Shown in pieces: positions 25,359 through 34,163 of a stretch of 34,163 nt of DNA. This DNA is from Pseudomonadota bacterium. Its GTDB lineage: Bacteria > Pseudomonadota > Gammaproteobacteria > Thiotrichales > Thiotrichaceae. Where the stretch lies: contig PDPH01000027.1 of NCBI GenBank assembly GCA_002747435.1, positions 1 through 34,163 of the forward strand, in the 5' to 3' direction. Position 1 is the stretch's first letter; each line of letters starts with the position of its first letter. The translations under genes and the position numbers were made by a program. The notes beneath the pieces were generated by a model, which saw nothing but the letters and a program-made list of their open reading frames with translations, was not told the origin of the DNA and did no database searches.

Positions 25359-28300
25359 CTACATATTCCGACGATACTGCCCACCCACTTCAAACAAGGC
25401 ATTGGAAATCTCACCTAAGGAGCAGTAACGCACGGCATTCATTAATTCCGTAAAAATATTCTGATTGTGAATAGCCGCCTGTTTAACCTTATACAGTGCT
25501 TCAGCGGCGTGTGCTTGGTGACAGGTTTGGAATGCTTGTAGACGTTGAATCTGGTTCTGTTTTTCCTCGTCTGAAGAACGCGCCAATTCAATCGTAAACG
25601 CCTCGCGTCCTTGTGGATTAATAAAAGTATTCACCCCAATAATCGGCAAACTACCCTCATGTTTTTGGTGCTCATAAAACATGGACTCATCCTGAATCTT
25701 GCCACGCTGGTAACCTGTTTCCATTGCACCCAATACACCACCACGTTCAGCAATGCGTTCAAACTCGCTTAAAACAGCCTCTTCCACTAACTCGGTCAAC
25801 TCCTCAATAATAAAAGCACCTTGCAAAGGATTTTCATTTTTAGCCAAGCCCCATTCTTGATTAATAATTAACTGAATTGCTAAAGCACGGCGTACCGAAT
25901 TTTCAGTAGGGGTTGTAATCGCTTCATCAAACGCATTGGTATGTAGGCTATTACAATTGTCATAAATAGCGATCAGTGCCTGTAAAGTGGTACGAATATC
26001 ATTAAAATCCATTTCCTGTGCGTGCAGTGAACGACCTGAGGTCTGAATATGGTATTTCAGCTTTTGGCTACGTTCATTGGCACCGTATTTATCACGTAAA
26101 GCAATTGCCCAAATCCGCCGTGCCACTCGTCCCATCACGGTATATTCTGGATCCATGCCATTACTAAAAAAGAAAGATAGATTAGGCGCAAAATCGTCAA
26201 TACACATACCACGCGCCAAATAAGTTTCCACATAAGTAAAACCATTGGCGAGGGTAAAAGCTAACTGCGAAATGGGATTCGCTCCAGCTTCGGCAATGTG
26301 ATAGCCGGAAATAGAAACAGAATAGAAGTTACGAATACGATGCTGAACAAAATACGCTTGAATATCGCCCATCATTTTCAGAGCAAATTCAGTGGAAAAA
26401 ATACAGGTATTCTGCCCTTGATCTTCTTTAAGAATATCAGCTTGTACGGTGCCGCGCACATTTTCCAGCGTCCAAGCACGTATGTCTGCGGCTTCGTCAG
26501 CACTAGGTTCGCGTTGATGTTGCGTTCTGAACTTTTGTAGCTGCTGCTCAATAGCCGTATTCAAGAACATCGCCAGAATCATCGGTGCAGGCCCATTAAT
26601 CGTCATGGATACCGACGTGGTGGGATTACATAGATCGAAACCGTCATACAGTACTTTTAAATCATCTAAGGTGGCAATCGATACACCAGAATTGCCGACC
26701 TTGCCATAAATATCGGGTCGCCAATCAGGATCAAAGCCATATAAAGTCACTGAATCAAAAGCAGTCGACAGACGCTTAGCATCGGAATGTGCTGATAACT
26801 TCTTAAAGCGGGCATTGGTACGAAACGCATCGCCTTCCCCAGCAAACATACGGGTAGGGTCTTCATTTTCACGCTTAAATGGAAAGACACCCGCCGTAAA
26901 TGGAAAATAGCCTGGCAAGTTTTCCAATAATAGCCACTGCAATAATTCACCTTCATCTTGATAACGCGGCAAAGCAACCTTGCGTACTACATTGCCAGAT
27001 AAAGTGGTGCGTGTTAAAGGCGTGTGAATTTCACGCTCGCGTATTTTAACCACATACTCAGAACCAGAATAATGCTCACGCAACGACGACCAACCTGCTA
27101 ATGCTTGACGAGAATAATGATCCAATTGTGCATCGCGTTCGGCTTGTAAAGCGGGTAACAAACTGACCTCGCCACCTGCGGCTTCCAGCATACGTTGACT
27201 CGCGGCCAACTGTTGTCGCTCACGCGCAATACTTGCTTGCTTGCGAGCATGCGCCTTGTAAGTGCGTACCGTCGTAGCAATTTCGGCTAGATAACGCACA
27301 CGCTCGGGTGGCACAATCACGGTATTGCCCGAAGACTTACGTAAGCCACTGTGTGGTAAGGCATCCTCTTGTATCGTCAGCCCCAGCGCTTGCAAGACTT
27401 CCAGCAAATAATGGTAGAGCGCTGTAACACCATCATCATTAAAACGTGCCGCAATCGTGCCGAACACAGGCATCGCTTCCAAGGGCTGCGCAAAAGCTTC
27501 GCGGTTGCGTTGCACTTGTTTGCTGACATCACGATACGCATCCTCTGCACCTTTGCGGTCAAACTTATTAATCGCAATCACATCGGCATAATCCAGCATA
27601 TCAATCTTTTCTAGCTGGCTTTGTGCACCAAATTCTGGTGTCATGACATACAATGCCGCGTCAACAAACGGCACAATGGCAGCATCACCCTGCCCTATAC
27701 CCGGCGTTTCCACAATAATGAGATCAAAGCCTGCCAATTGAGTGGCAGCAACAATATCGTGTACAACTTCAGGGACCTCACCTCGTGCATCCCGGGTCGC
27801 CAAAGAGCGCATAAAAATATTCGGGTGCTCAATCGCATTCATGCGAATCCGATCACCTAGTAGTGCCCCGCCAGTTTTACGGCGAGTAGGATCAATCGCA
27901 ATAATGGCAATTTTAAGCTTGTCTTGTTGTCCCAAACGGAAACGACGAATCAACTCATCGGTCAAGGAAGACTTACCTGAGCCACCCGTACCCGTAATAC
28001 CTAATACGGGGGCTTTACGTGGCAGTGAAGCAGCAGCAGCTTTTATATCCGCACACACACTGGCATCCAAACGACCCATTTCCAGTGCTGAAATAGTGCG
28101 TGCTAAAGCTTGCCAGTCGCTTTCCTGCAACGGTTGCAAAGTCTGCGGTGCTAGCGAAGCAGGCTCAAAATCACAACGTTCAATCATGTCTTGAATCATC
28201 CCAACCAGTCCCATTTGCTGGCCATCTTCGGGCGAATACAAGCGCGTGACACCATAAGCCTGTAGTTCCTCTATTTCGCTAGGAATAATGACGCCACCAC

Positions 28301-28595
28301 CACCACCAAAAATCCTCACATGAGAACTGGCGCGCTCCTTGAGCATATCAACCATGTACTTAAAATACTCTACATGGCCGCCTTGATAAGAACTCACCGC
28401 AATCGCATGAGCGTCCTCTTGTATGGCGGCATTGACGATTTCAGCCACTGAACGATTATGACCAAGATGAATGACTTCTGCGCCTTGAGATTGCAAAATA
28501 CGGCGCATAATATTGATGGCTGCGTCATGCCCGTCAAACAGGCTGGCAGCGGTAACAAAACGAACTTTGCGTAATGACGAAAGCTGATCGGGCAT
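25359..28595 (-). CDS. icmF: Fused isobutyryl-CoA mutase IcmF
   Basis: A B12-dependent mutase interconverting isobutyryl-CoA and n-butyryl-CoA, fused to its own G-protein chaperone. The 1078 residues read in the IcmF order. The cobalamin domain is at the N-terminus, with DGHDAA and the cobalt-ligand His at about 23. A MeaB-type GTPase follows, with P-loop [12 protein letters not shown] at 199-210 and [13 protein letters not shown] as its base-recognition region. The large substrate-binding TIM barrel comes last ([33 protein letters not shown]). ATG 28595 has GGGAG eight bases upstream; a GTG at 28610 would overlap that site. Some relatives act on pivalyl- or 2-hydroxyisobutyryl-CoA, which I cannot exclude. 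It faces a MerR-type regulator gene. Confidence 0.95.
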   Translation of the reverse strand: MPDQLSSLRKVRFVTAASLFDGHDAAINIMRRILQSQGAEVIHLGHNRSVAEIVNAAIQEDAHAIAVSSYQGGHVEYFKYMVDMLKERASSHVRIFGGGGGVIIPSEIEELQAYGVTRLYSPEDGQQMGLVGMIQDMIERCDFEPASLAPQTLQPLQESDWQALARTISALEMGRLDASVCADIKAAAASLPRKAPVLGITGTGGSGKSSLTDELIRRFRLGQQDKLKIAIIAIDPTRRKTGGALLGDRIRMNAIEHPNIFMRSLATRDARGEVPEVVHDIVAATQLAGFDLIIVETPGIGQGDAAIVPFVDAALYVMTPEFGAQSQLEKIDMLDYADVIAINKFDRKGAEDAYRDVSKQVQRNREAFAQPLEAMPVFGTIAARFNDDGVTALYHYLLEVLQALGLTIQEDALPHSGLRKSSGNTVIVPPERVRYLAEIATTVRTYKAHARKQASIARERQQLAASQRMLEAAGGEVSLLPALQAERDAQLDHYSRQALAGWSSLREHYSGSEYVVKIREREIHTPLTRTTLSGNVVRKVALPRYQDEGELLQWLLLENLPGYFPFTAGVFPFKRENEDPTRMFAGEGDAFRTNARFKKLSAHSDAKRLSTAFDSVTLYGFDPDWRPDIYGKVGNSGVSIATLDDLKVLYDGFDLCNPTTSVSMTINGPAPMILAMFLNTAIEQQLQKFRTQHQREPSADEAADIRAWTLENVRGTVQADILKEDQGQNTCIFSTEFALKMMGDIQAYFVQHRIRNFYSVSISGYHIAEAGANPISQLAFTLANGFTYVETYLARGMCIDDFAPNLSFFFSNGMDPEYTVMGRVARRIWAIALRDKYGANERSQKLKYHIQTSGRSLHAQEMDFNDIRTTLQALIAIYDNCNSLHTNAFDEAITTPTENSVRRALAIQLIINQEWGLAKNENPLQGAFIIEELTELVEEAVLSEFERIAERGGVLGAMETGYQRGKIQDESMFYEHQKHEGSLPIIGVNTFINPQGREAFTIELARSSDEEKQNQIQRLQAFQTCHQAHAAEALYKVKQAAIHNQNIFTELMNAVRYCSLGEISNALFEVGGQYRRNM

Positions 28596-28697
28596 GCCTA
28601 TTACTCCCACAGTGGTTAGAGCGAGCTATTTTCCCTTATACTATACGGTCGGGATTTTTCTGCTATTTGCGCAATTTAGGTGTTTGTTATAAATTAA

Positions 28698-28713
28698 CTT
28701 ACGTTAACGTAAG
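28698..28713. promoter_or_regulatory. Palindromic operator in the icmF/merR divergent region
   Basis: CTTACGTTAACGTAAG is a perfect 16-base palindrome, close to the TTTACGTTAACGTAAA-type sites known for LiuR-type MerR regulators. On the icmF strand it directly follows TTGACG, a good -35, and precedes TTTATAA about 20 bases on. A long spacer around the operator is typical for MerR-controlled promoters. Confidence 0.8.
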
Positions 28714-28758
28714 CGTCAAACACTTTCAGTGCGACGCAACAAACTGAAAACAACACAC

Positions 28759-29163
28759 ATGCAACAAAGAATAGAGCCTAGAACTTACAGCATCTCAGAC
28801 TTAGCTAAAGAATACGGCGTTACACCGCGAGCCATTCGTTTGTATGAAGAACAAGGTTTGCTGGCTCCTGTACGAGCAGGCAATCGCCGCATTTACTCCG
28901 ATCGTGATCGGGTACGCCTACGCCTGACCTTGCGAGCCAAACGTGTTGGCATCACCCTAGCGGAAGCCAAGGAACTGTTTGATATGTATGACAGTACACT
29001 GGATGAAAAGGCACAAATTCAGCACCTTATGAGCAAGCTAGATGAGCGCATGGATCAACTCAAACAACAGCGTCACGACATTGACATGTCGATTCTTGAA
29101 ATCGAGCGTGTGTATAAAAAACTCAGTGATTCACTGAATGACTTGGAAAAACAGCAAGCTTAA
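28759..29163 (+). CDS. MerR-family regulator, LiuR-like
   Basis: A 134-residue regulator. The N-terminal winged helix-turn-helix (YSISDLAKEYGVTPRAIRLYEEQGLL, residues 10-35) and RIYSDRDRVRLRLTLRAKRVG closely resemble LiuR, which controls branched-chain acyl-CoA degradation. A long coiled coil (about 80-130) for dimerisation ends the protein, and there is no Cys cluster of the metal-sensing type. ATG 28759 is chosen because the conserved domain starts soon after; GTG 28729 is also in frame, and neither has a good ribosome binding site. It lies between two copies of its presumed operator and heads the thiolase-acyl-CoA dehydrogenase row. Confidence 0.9.
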   Translation: MQQRIEPRTYSISDLAKEYGVTPRAIRLYEEQGLLAPVRAGNRRIYSDRDRVRLRLTLRAKRVGITLAEAKELFDMYDSTLDEKAQIQHLMSKLDERMDQLKQQRHDIDMSILEIERVYKKLSDSLNDLEKQQA

Positions 29164-29213
29164 TAAATAAAACTTAGGGTACGCTAGGATACGAATCCCA
29201 ATTCACATCACCA

Positions 29214-29234
29214 TTGACGTTAACGTAAACGTCA
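29214..29234. promoter_or_regulatory. Second LiuR-like operator, upstream of thiolase
   Basis: TTGACGTTAACGTAAACGTCA holds the same core (ACGTTAACGT) as the operator in front of icmF, plus a partly overlapping half-site ACGTC. It lies about 90 bases before the thiolase start, so the thiolase and acyl-CoA dehydrogenase genes probably have their own promoter under the same regulator. Confidence 0.75.
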
Positions 29235-29320
29235 TCTACCATTTCTACCATGATCACGGATCAATCAACAAGATCCGTTTTAAATAAATCTCAGCAAATG
29301 GCTGCTTGGAGGCGAGAGTT

Positions 29321-30502
29321 ATGAGTGACCCTGTGGTAGTTACAGGCATGGCGCGCACCCCTATGGGTGGTTTTCAAGGTGATTTTGCACAGGTCATGGC
29401 ACCTGAACTGGGCGCTGCTGCTATTAAGGCTGCTGTAGAACGCGCAGGTATTGATCCTGATACTGTGGAAGAAGTCATTATGGGTTGTGTTCTGCCAGCC
29501 GGACAAGGCCAAGCACCTGCACGCCAAGCAGCATTAGGAGCAGGTTTAGCACTTTCTTGTGCTTGTACGACGGTGAATAAAATGTGTGGTTCGGGCATGA
29601 AAGCTGTCATGTTAGCCCACGATGCACTCCTCGCTAATACCAATCGCCTAATATTAGCGGGTGGCATGGAATCCATGTCTAATGCGCCGTATCTCTTACC
29701 TAAAGCACGCGCTGGTTTACGCATGGGACATAGCGATGTGAAGGATCACATGTTTTTAGATGGCCTAGAGGATGCCTATGACAAAGGGCGGCTCATGGGT
29801 ACATTCGCAGAGGATTGCGCGGAAAACTATGGGTTCACGCGAGAAGCGCAAGACGAATTTGCCATTCGTTCCTTACGGCGTGCCAAAGCTGCCATTGAGA
29901 GCGGCGCATTTACAACAGAAATTACACCTGTCACCGTCAATAGTCGCAAAGGTACGCAAACGATTAGCACTGACGAACAACCCCATAAAGCCAATATTGA
30001 CAAAATTCCCACACTAAAACCTGCTTTCCGACAAAACGGTTCGGTCACGGCGGCCAATTCCAGCTCTATTTCCGATGGCGCTGCTGCACTCCTGCTCACT
30101 CGCCAGTCGGAGGCTGAACAATGCGGTCTGCTACCCCTAGCTGTCATACGAGGCCATGCTACTTTTGCACAAGCATCTAGCCTGTTTACCACTGCGCCCG
30201 TGTTTGCCATTCGCGCATTATTACAACAGCTAGACTGGACGGCTGAGTCGGTAGATTTATATGAAATCAATGAAGCCTTTGCTGTCGTCACCATGGCTGC
30301 CATGCACGATTTGCAGTTACCCGCAGCTAAAGTCAATATACATGGCGGTGCTTGTGCGCTCGGGCATCCCATAGGCGCATCAGGAGCACGTATTTTGGTT
30401 ACGCTGATTGCAGCTTTGCAACAGCGCGGTTTAAAACGCGGCATTGCCGCTTTATGTATTGGTGGCGGAGAAGCCACAGCAGTTGCGGTGGAATTACCAT
30501 GA
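29321..30502 (+). CDS. Acetyl-CoA C-acetyltransferase (thiolase)
   Basis: Condenses two acetyl-CoA to acetoacetyl-CoA or cleaves it. From ATG 29321 (GGAGG eight bases upstream) it is 393 residues, the usual thiolase II length. The nucleophile Cys89 is in NKMCGSGMKAV, EINEAFAVV follows, the catalytic His is in GGACALGHPIGASGARI, and the second Cys is in ALCIGGGEATA. Length and neighbours favour a biosynthetic or short-chain thiolase over a long-chain FadA. Its stop overlaps the start of the acyl-CoA dehydrogenase by ATGA. Confidence 0.95.
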   Translation: MSDPVVVTGMARTPMGGFQGDFAQVMAPELGAAAIKAAVERAGIDPDTVEEVIMGCVLPAGQGQAPARQAALGAGLALSCACTTVNKMCGSGMKAVMLAHDALLANTNRLILAGGMESMSNAPYLLPKARAGLRMGHSDVKDHMFLDGLEDAYDKGRLMGTFAEDCAENYGFTREAQDEFAIRSLRRAKAAIESGAFTTEITPVTVNSRKGTQTISTDEQPHKANIDKIPTLKPAFRQNGSVTAANSSSISDGAAALLLTRQSEAEQCGLLPLAVIRGHATFAQASSLFTTAPVFAIRALLQQLDWTAESVDLYEINEAFAVVTMAAMHDLQLPAAKVNIHGGACALGHPIGASGARILVTLIAALQQRGLKRGIAALCIGGGEATAVAVELP

Positions 30503-31632
30503 TGCTTAGTGAAGAACAAAACATAATCCGCGATCAAGTGCGGGCCTATGTAAAAGCAAATATTACGCCTCATGCGGCTGAATGGGACAAAAATAATACC
30601 TTTCCAGCGCAAGTCTTAAGTGAACTAGGTGAGCTGGGCTTGTATGGCATGACCACACCAGAACAGTGGGGCGGTGCAGGTTTAGGCTATCAGGAATTGG
30701 TCTTAGCACTAGAAGAAATCGCCGCAGGCGATGGTGCTTGTTCGACCATTCTCAGCGTCAATAACTCGGTCGTTTGTGGTCCTCTACTCGGCTATGGCTC
30801 AGACTTTTTAAAGGAAACCTACCTCAAAGACTTAGCTTCTGGCAGGAAATTAGGTTGTTTTTGCTTAACCGAATCACAGGCTGGTTCTGATGCTGCTGCA
30901 ATCAAAACCCGCGCCATACGTGACGGCGACACTTATATCATTAACGGCAGCAAACAATTCATTACTTCTGGGCAAAATGCGCAAGTAGCGATTGTCTTTG
31001 CGGTAACTGATCCTGCTGCGGGTAAGCGCGGTATTAGTGCTTTTATTGTACCGACGGATAACGCTGGCTATCAGGTGGCTGGCATTGAGCATAAATTAGG
31101 ACAGCATGCTTCGGATACCGCAACTTTATGTTTTACTGATTGCCGTATTCCTGCTAACCACTTACTCGGCAAGGCAGGCGAAGGCTACAAAATAGCCTTA
31201 AGCAATTTGGAATCAGGACGCATGGGTATCGCAGCACAATCCGTGGGCATGGCACGCGCTGCGTATGAAGCAGCCTTGGCTTATGCACAAGAGCGCATGA
31301 GTTTTGGTAAACCTCTGATTGAGCATCAAGCTGTTGCTTTTCGACTAGCAGACATGGCAACTCAAATTGAAGCCGCTCGTTTACTGGTATGGCAAGCGGC
31401 CAGCTTACGTGATGCGGGTCAGCCCTGTTTGAAAGAGGCCAGCATGGCAAAATTATTTGCCTCAGAAATGGCTGAAAAAGTCTGCTCCGCTGCCATACAA
31501 ACCTTGGGTGGTTACGGCTATTTACATGATTTCCCCGTGGAACGCATCTATCGTGACGTGCGTGTTGCCCAAATTTATGAAGGCACAAGCGACATACAAC
31601 GCATGGTCATTGCCCGAGAATTAGTGAGGTAA
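30499..31632 (+). CDS. Acyl-CoA dehydrogenase, short/branched-chain type
   Basis: An FAD enzyme that makes the 2,3-double bond of acyl-CoA. The 377 residues show CLTESQAGSDAAAIKTRA (FAD and substrate contacts), YIINGSKQFITSG, and the C-terminal GGYGYLHDFPVERIYRDVRVAQIYEGTSDIQR in which the Glu of YEGTSD is the catalytic base. The position of that Glu fits short-chain butyryl- or isobutyryl-CoA type enzymes. The start ATGATG overlaps the thiolase stop, so translation is coupled. Within the cluster it would connect butyryl-CoA to crotonyl-CoA, or isobutyryl-CoA to methacrylyl-CoA. The electron acceptor (ETF) is not in the window. Confidence 0.93.
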   Translation: MMLSEEQNIIRDQVRAYVKANITPHAAEWDKNNTFPAQVLSELGELGLYGMTTPEQWGGAGLGYQELVLALEEIAAGDGACSTILSVNNSVVCGPLLGYGSDFLKETYLKDLASGRKLGCFCLTESQAGSDAAAIKTRAIRDGDTYIINGSKQFITSGQNAQVAIVFAVTDPAAGKRGISAFIVPTDNAGYQVAGIEHKLGQHASDTATLCFTDCRIPANHLLGKAGEGYKIALSNLESGRMGIAAQSVGMARAAYEAALAYAQERMSFGKPLIEHQAVAFRLADMATQIEAARLLVWQAASLRDAGQPCLKEASMAKLFASEMAEKVCSAAIQTLGGYGYLHDFPVERIYRDVRVAQIYEGTSDIQRMVIARELVR

Positions 31633-31772
31633 ATCTATGGAATAATCTTACCCAGCCTTGCTCACAGCCAGATTAGCGCACAAACTTAAGACTGCTTGCG
31701 AAACCTTTAGCCCATTCAAGCGCTACTTGATGATTAGCGAACTGTCTTGCTCAGTATTTCCACGAAAATAAC

Positions 31773-31800
31773 TTTAAATAAAGTGCAGTTTCTTTATACT
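31773..31800 (+). promoter_or_regulatory. Likely promoter of pckA
   Basis: TTTAAA (31773-31778) and TATACT (31795-31800) are 16 bases apart, a good sigma-70 match, giving a leader of about 85 bases before pckA. Apart from this I see nothing clear in the 257 bases between the acyl-CoA dehydrogenase and pckA. Confidence 0.5.
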
Positions 31801-31889
31801 GTGATGCCTTATTTCGTTACGCAAGTAGATTGCCGACACTTTTTAAACATTTGCTACTTGACAGATACTGACACAGCCTGGAAACCAAC

Positions 31890-33497
31890 ATGACCGACAA
31901 CACTGCACTCTTGACCTACTTAGAAGCCGCTTATGGCTTAAATCCTGCAAAAACACACTGGAATTTGTCCTCCCCTGCTTTATTCGAAGCAGCTATACGG
32001 CGTGGTGAAGCCTATGTCGGCAAAGGCGGTACGCTGGTCGCTTATACCGGAGCATTTACCGGACGCGCCCCTAAGGACAAATTTATTGTGGATGAAGTTG
32101 GCAGTCATGACAAAGTGTGGTGGGGTGAAGTTAACAAAGGCATTTCTGAAAAACATTTCAATACACTTTTGCACGAAGCCCTACAATTTCTCAGTGATAA
32201 AGAGATTTTTGTGCAAGATTTGCTGGCCGGTGCAGACCCAACCACCGAATTACCTGTGCGTATTATCACACAACATGCTTGGCATTCCATGTTTGCGCGC
32301 AATATGTTCATTCGCCCTGATGAAATCCAACGTAGCATTGCCGTCGATGAGCCTAGTTTTACGGTCATCCATGTTCCTGATATGGAAGCCGATCCTGTCA
32401 AACATGGCACACGTTCCAGCACGTTTGTACTCGTAAATTTTGCCCAACGCTTGGTCTTGATTGGCGGTACGCATTATGCGGGTGAAATCAAGAAATCCGT
32501 CTTTTCGGTGATGAATTATCTATTGCCACAGCAAGGTATTATGTCCATGCACGCCTCCGCCAATGTAGGCAAAAAGGGCGATGTGGCTATTTTGTTTGGT
32601 CTGTCTGGCACAGGTAAAACGACTTTATCGGCTGACCCTGAGCGCGAACTGATTGGTGATGATGAACATGGTTGGAGTGATCAAGGTGTCTTCAACCTAG
32701 AAGGCGGTTGCTATGCTAAAGTCATTAATCTCTCCGCTGAAGCCGAACCCATGATTTATGCCACGACGCAACAGTTTGGTACTGTGCTGGAAAACGTAGT
32801 CATGGATGAACATAGCCGTGAGTTAGATTTGGATGATGGCAGCATTACCGAAAATACCCGTGCCAGCTATCCTGTGACTATGATACCGCATGCACTTTAT
32901 CCAGGAAAAGCAGGTCATCCACAACACATTATTATGCTGACTTGTGACGCTTTTGGTGTATTACCACCTATTTCCAAGCTCACTACCGCACAAGCCATGT
33001 ATCACTTTTTGTCTGGTTATACTGCTAAAGTCGCCGGTACAGAAAAAGGTATTACTGAGCCCACGACCACTTTTAGCACTTGCTTTGGTGCGCCTTTCAT
33101 GGCTTTGCATCCCTCAGTCTATGCTGATTTATTGGGCAAAAAGATTAATGAACACCATGTTGCCTGCTGGTTATTAAATACAGGATGGAGTGGCGGTTCT
33201 TATGGCATAGGTAATCGCATGAAAATTCGTCATACCCGTAGTATGTTGAATGCTGCCTTACGGGGGGATTTGGATAATATTGAAACACGCACAGATCCCA
33301 TCTTCGGCCTGCATATTCCAGTGACTTGCCCGGACGTACCTGATGAAGTACTGGATCCTATGTCGACTTGGACAGATAAAAGTGCCTATGAAGACAAAGC
33401 CCACTACCTAGCAAGAGCCTTCCATGAAAACTTTGCCCACTTTGCCGACTATGTAACAGAAGAGGTGCGCAACGCAGGACCTTTGGCAGGACGTTAA
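31890..33497 (+). CDS. pckA: Phosphoenolpyruvate carboxykinase (ATP)
   Basis: Decarboxylates and phosphorylates oxaloacetate to PEP with ATP, the first step of gluconeogenesis. The 535 residues match the ATP-dependent family (E. coli 540). GRAPKDKFIVDE is the oxaloacetate-binding segment, FGLSGTGKTTLSADP at about 237-251 the kinase-1a loop, LIGDDEHGW the kinase-2 metal site, and TRASYPVTMIPHA and TGWSGGSYG follow. GGAA lies before ATG 31890. It has its own promoter-like sequence and a terminator. Acetyl-CoA-forming genes on both sides fit growth on acetate or short fatty acids, but this is inference. Confidence 0.97.
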   Translation: MTDNTALLTYLEAAYGLNPAKTHWNLSSPALFEAAIRRGEAYVGKGGTLVAYTGAFTGRAPKDKFIVDEVGSHDKVWWGEVNKGISEKHFNTLLHEALQFLSDKEIFVQDLLAGADPTTELPVRIITQHAWHSMFARNMFIRPDEIQRSIAVDEPSFTVIHVPDMEADPVKHGTRSSTFVLVNFAQRLVLIGGTHYAGEIKKSVFSVMNYLLPQQGIMSMHASANVGKKGDVAILFGLSGTGKTTLSADPERELIGDDEHGWSDQGVFNLEGGCYAKVINLSAEAEPMIYATTQQFGTVLENVVMDEHSRELDLDDGSITENTRASYPVTMIPHALYPGKAGHPQHIIMLTCDAFGVLPPISKLTTAQAMYHFLSGYTAKVAGTEKGITEPTTTFSTCFGAPFMALHPSVYADLLGKKINEHHVACWLLNTGWSGGSYGIGNRMKIRHTRSMLNAALRGDLDNIETRTDPIFGLHIPVTCPDVPDEVLDPMSTWTDKSAYEDKAHYLARAFHENFAHFADYVTEEVRNAGPLAGR

Positions 33498-33570
33498 CCT
33501 TCTCCTATCAATCAAGTAGGGCGGCGAACACACCTAAGCTCGCTCTTATATTATCCTAAATCCCACAGAG

Positions 33571-33599
33571 GGGTAGACGACTTATGCGTCTGCCCTTTT
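33571..33599 (+). terminator. Intrinsic terminator of pckA
   Basis: GGGTAGACG (33571-33579) pairs with CGTCTGCCC (33587-33595, one G-U pair) and is followed by TTTT. It lies 74 bases after the pckA stop and overlaps the stop codon of the convergent gene. Confidence 0.85.
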
Positions 33600-34161
33600 A
33601 CAAAGCCACCTCTCGATACAAACGCAATTCCTTCCCTTTACAGGTTGCCAACACCTTACCGTCTGGGCTGATGGCAAACACAGTGCCTACTAAGGTTTGC
33701 AGCTTTTCCTTGCCATCAACGCTGTAAAGGCTACTGTTTTGATCATACTCTAGACACTCCGTTAAGCGGAGTGGATCAAAATAGTGGCTCACTCTGTAGT
33801 TAAATGCCGGTGAAAGTGCGGCTAGTTCGCCTTCTACCGACTTAACCGCTCTAGGGAAATAGGTTTGTTCTCCTGTTTGGGTATCTACCCTGATGATCTT
33901 ATCCGTGAGTTCAAATACAATCGCTTGCCTGTCATAACTGAAGCTCACGCGATACTCATGCTTAGGCACATTTAAAGCAGGAAAGTGCTGCTGCCACAAT
34001 AACTGGAGCTTGTCGTCTTCATGCGTGATCAAAGCAAAATCAGATTCATGCTGTAACAACACACAAGGGCCTGCGGCATATACCACACTGACTTGGACGC
34101 CCTTGAAGAATTGCTTATCTAGCCATTGTTTTTTGCCGTAATCCCATAGGTTGATCATCAC
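33598..34161 (-). CDS. Unrecognised protein, beta-propeller-like, possibly cut by the window end
   Basis: An open frame of 187 residues reaching the right edge of the window. I do not recognise the family. Repeating short strands such as FALITHEDDKLQLLW, SFSYDRQAIVFELTDKIIRVDTQTGE and FAISPDGKVLATCKGKELRLY look like blades of a WD40- or quinoprotein-type propeller. A GTG at 34161 and an ATG at 34158 could start it, but only two bases lie beyond, so no ribosome binding site can be judged and the gene may well continue outside. It converges with pckA. Confidence 0.6.
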   Translation of the reverse strand: MMINLWDYGKKQWLDKQFFKGVQVSVVYAAGPCVLLQHESDFALITHEDDKLQLLWQQHFPALNVPKHEYRVSFSYDRQAIVFELTDKIIRVDTQTGEQTYFPRAVKSVEGELAALSPAFNYRVSHYFDPLRLTECLEYDQNSSLYSVDGKEKLQTLVGTVFAISPDGKVLATCKGKELRLYREVAL

Positions 34162-34163
34162 TT

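Noticed and set aside
29827..30612. 261-residue minus-strand frame across the thiolase gene
   Set aside because: It is a shadow of the thiolase codons. The opposite strand encodes a full thiolase with all catalytic motifs.

Overview
The window looks like chromosomal DNA of a gammaproteobacterium of moderate GC. The order trxB-aat opposite ftsK-lolA-rarA matches a conserved gammaproteobacterial neighbourhood. The Rpn-type nuclease resembles copies I associate with Thiothrix/Beggiatoa-like sulfur bacteria, so a Thiotrichales relative is my best guess. That placement is inference and would need marker-gene phylogeny. I see no prophage, no CRISPR array and no intact insertion sequence.

Layout. 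Positions 1-7850 are almost entirely minus strand: acs, a TtcA-type tRNA thiolation gene, a ParE/RelE toxin with its antitoxin, nagA, a trhP/yegQ gene broken by one in-frame TGA, a thioredoxin-fold protein and an N-acetylglucosamine kinase. Positions 8000-11050 are patchy accessory DNA: an Rpn nuclease whose expected catalytic Glu is Lys, an internally deleted asparaginase remnant, an MFS transporter, tRNA-Leu(CAA) and a PIN-toxin remnant. Positions 11100-17100 are plus strand: mfd, an XRE regulator, a possible small RNA or structured 3' UTR ending in a strong terminator, and a gamma-glutamyltransferase without a signal peptide. Positions 17130-22850 hold rarA, a palindromic repeat, lolA and ftsK (minus), then trxB and aat (plus). 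Positions 23665-31632 hold a divergent acyl-CoA gene cluster. pckA and the end of an unrecognised gene close the window.

How the genes fit together. The acyl-CoA cluster is the most coherent metabolic unit. Thiolase, 3-hydroxyacyl-CoA dehydrogenase, enoyl-CoA hydratase, acyl-CoA dehydrogenase and the fused B12 mutase IcmF could together link acetyl-CoA to butyryl-CoA and isobutyryl-CoA. A LiuR-like MerR regulator lies in the middle, with near-identical palindromic operators in front of both transcription units. Acs (acetate to acetyl-CoA) and PckA (oxaloacetate to PEP) are at opposite ends of the window and would suit the same carbon flow. NagA and the NagK-like kinase both handle amino sugars, as in cell-wall recycling.

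I do not see a clearly undescribed system. The best items for a second look are the TGA at a conserved Gly in trhP, the regulated isobutyryl-CoA module, the E-to-K change in the Rpn nuclease, the structured RNA upstream of the terminator at 15142-15177, and the toxin-antitoxin pair that overlaps the tRNA-thiolation gene.
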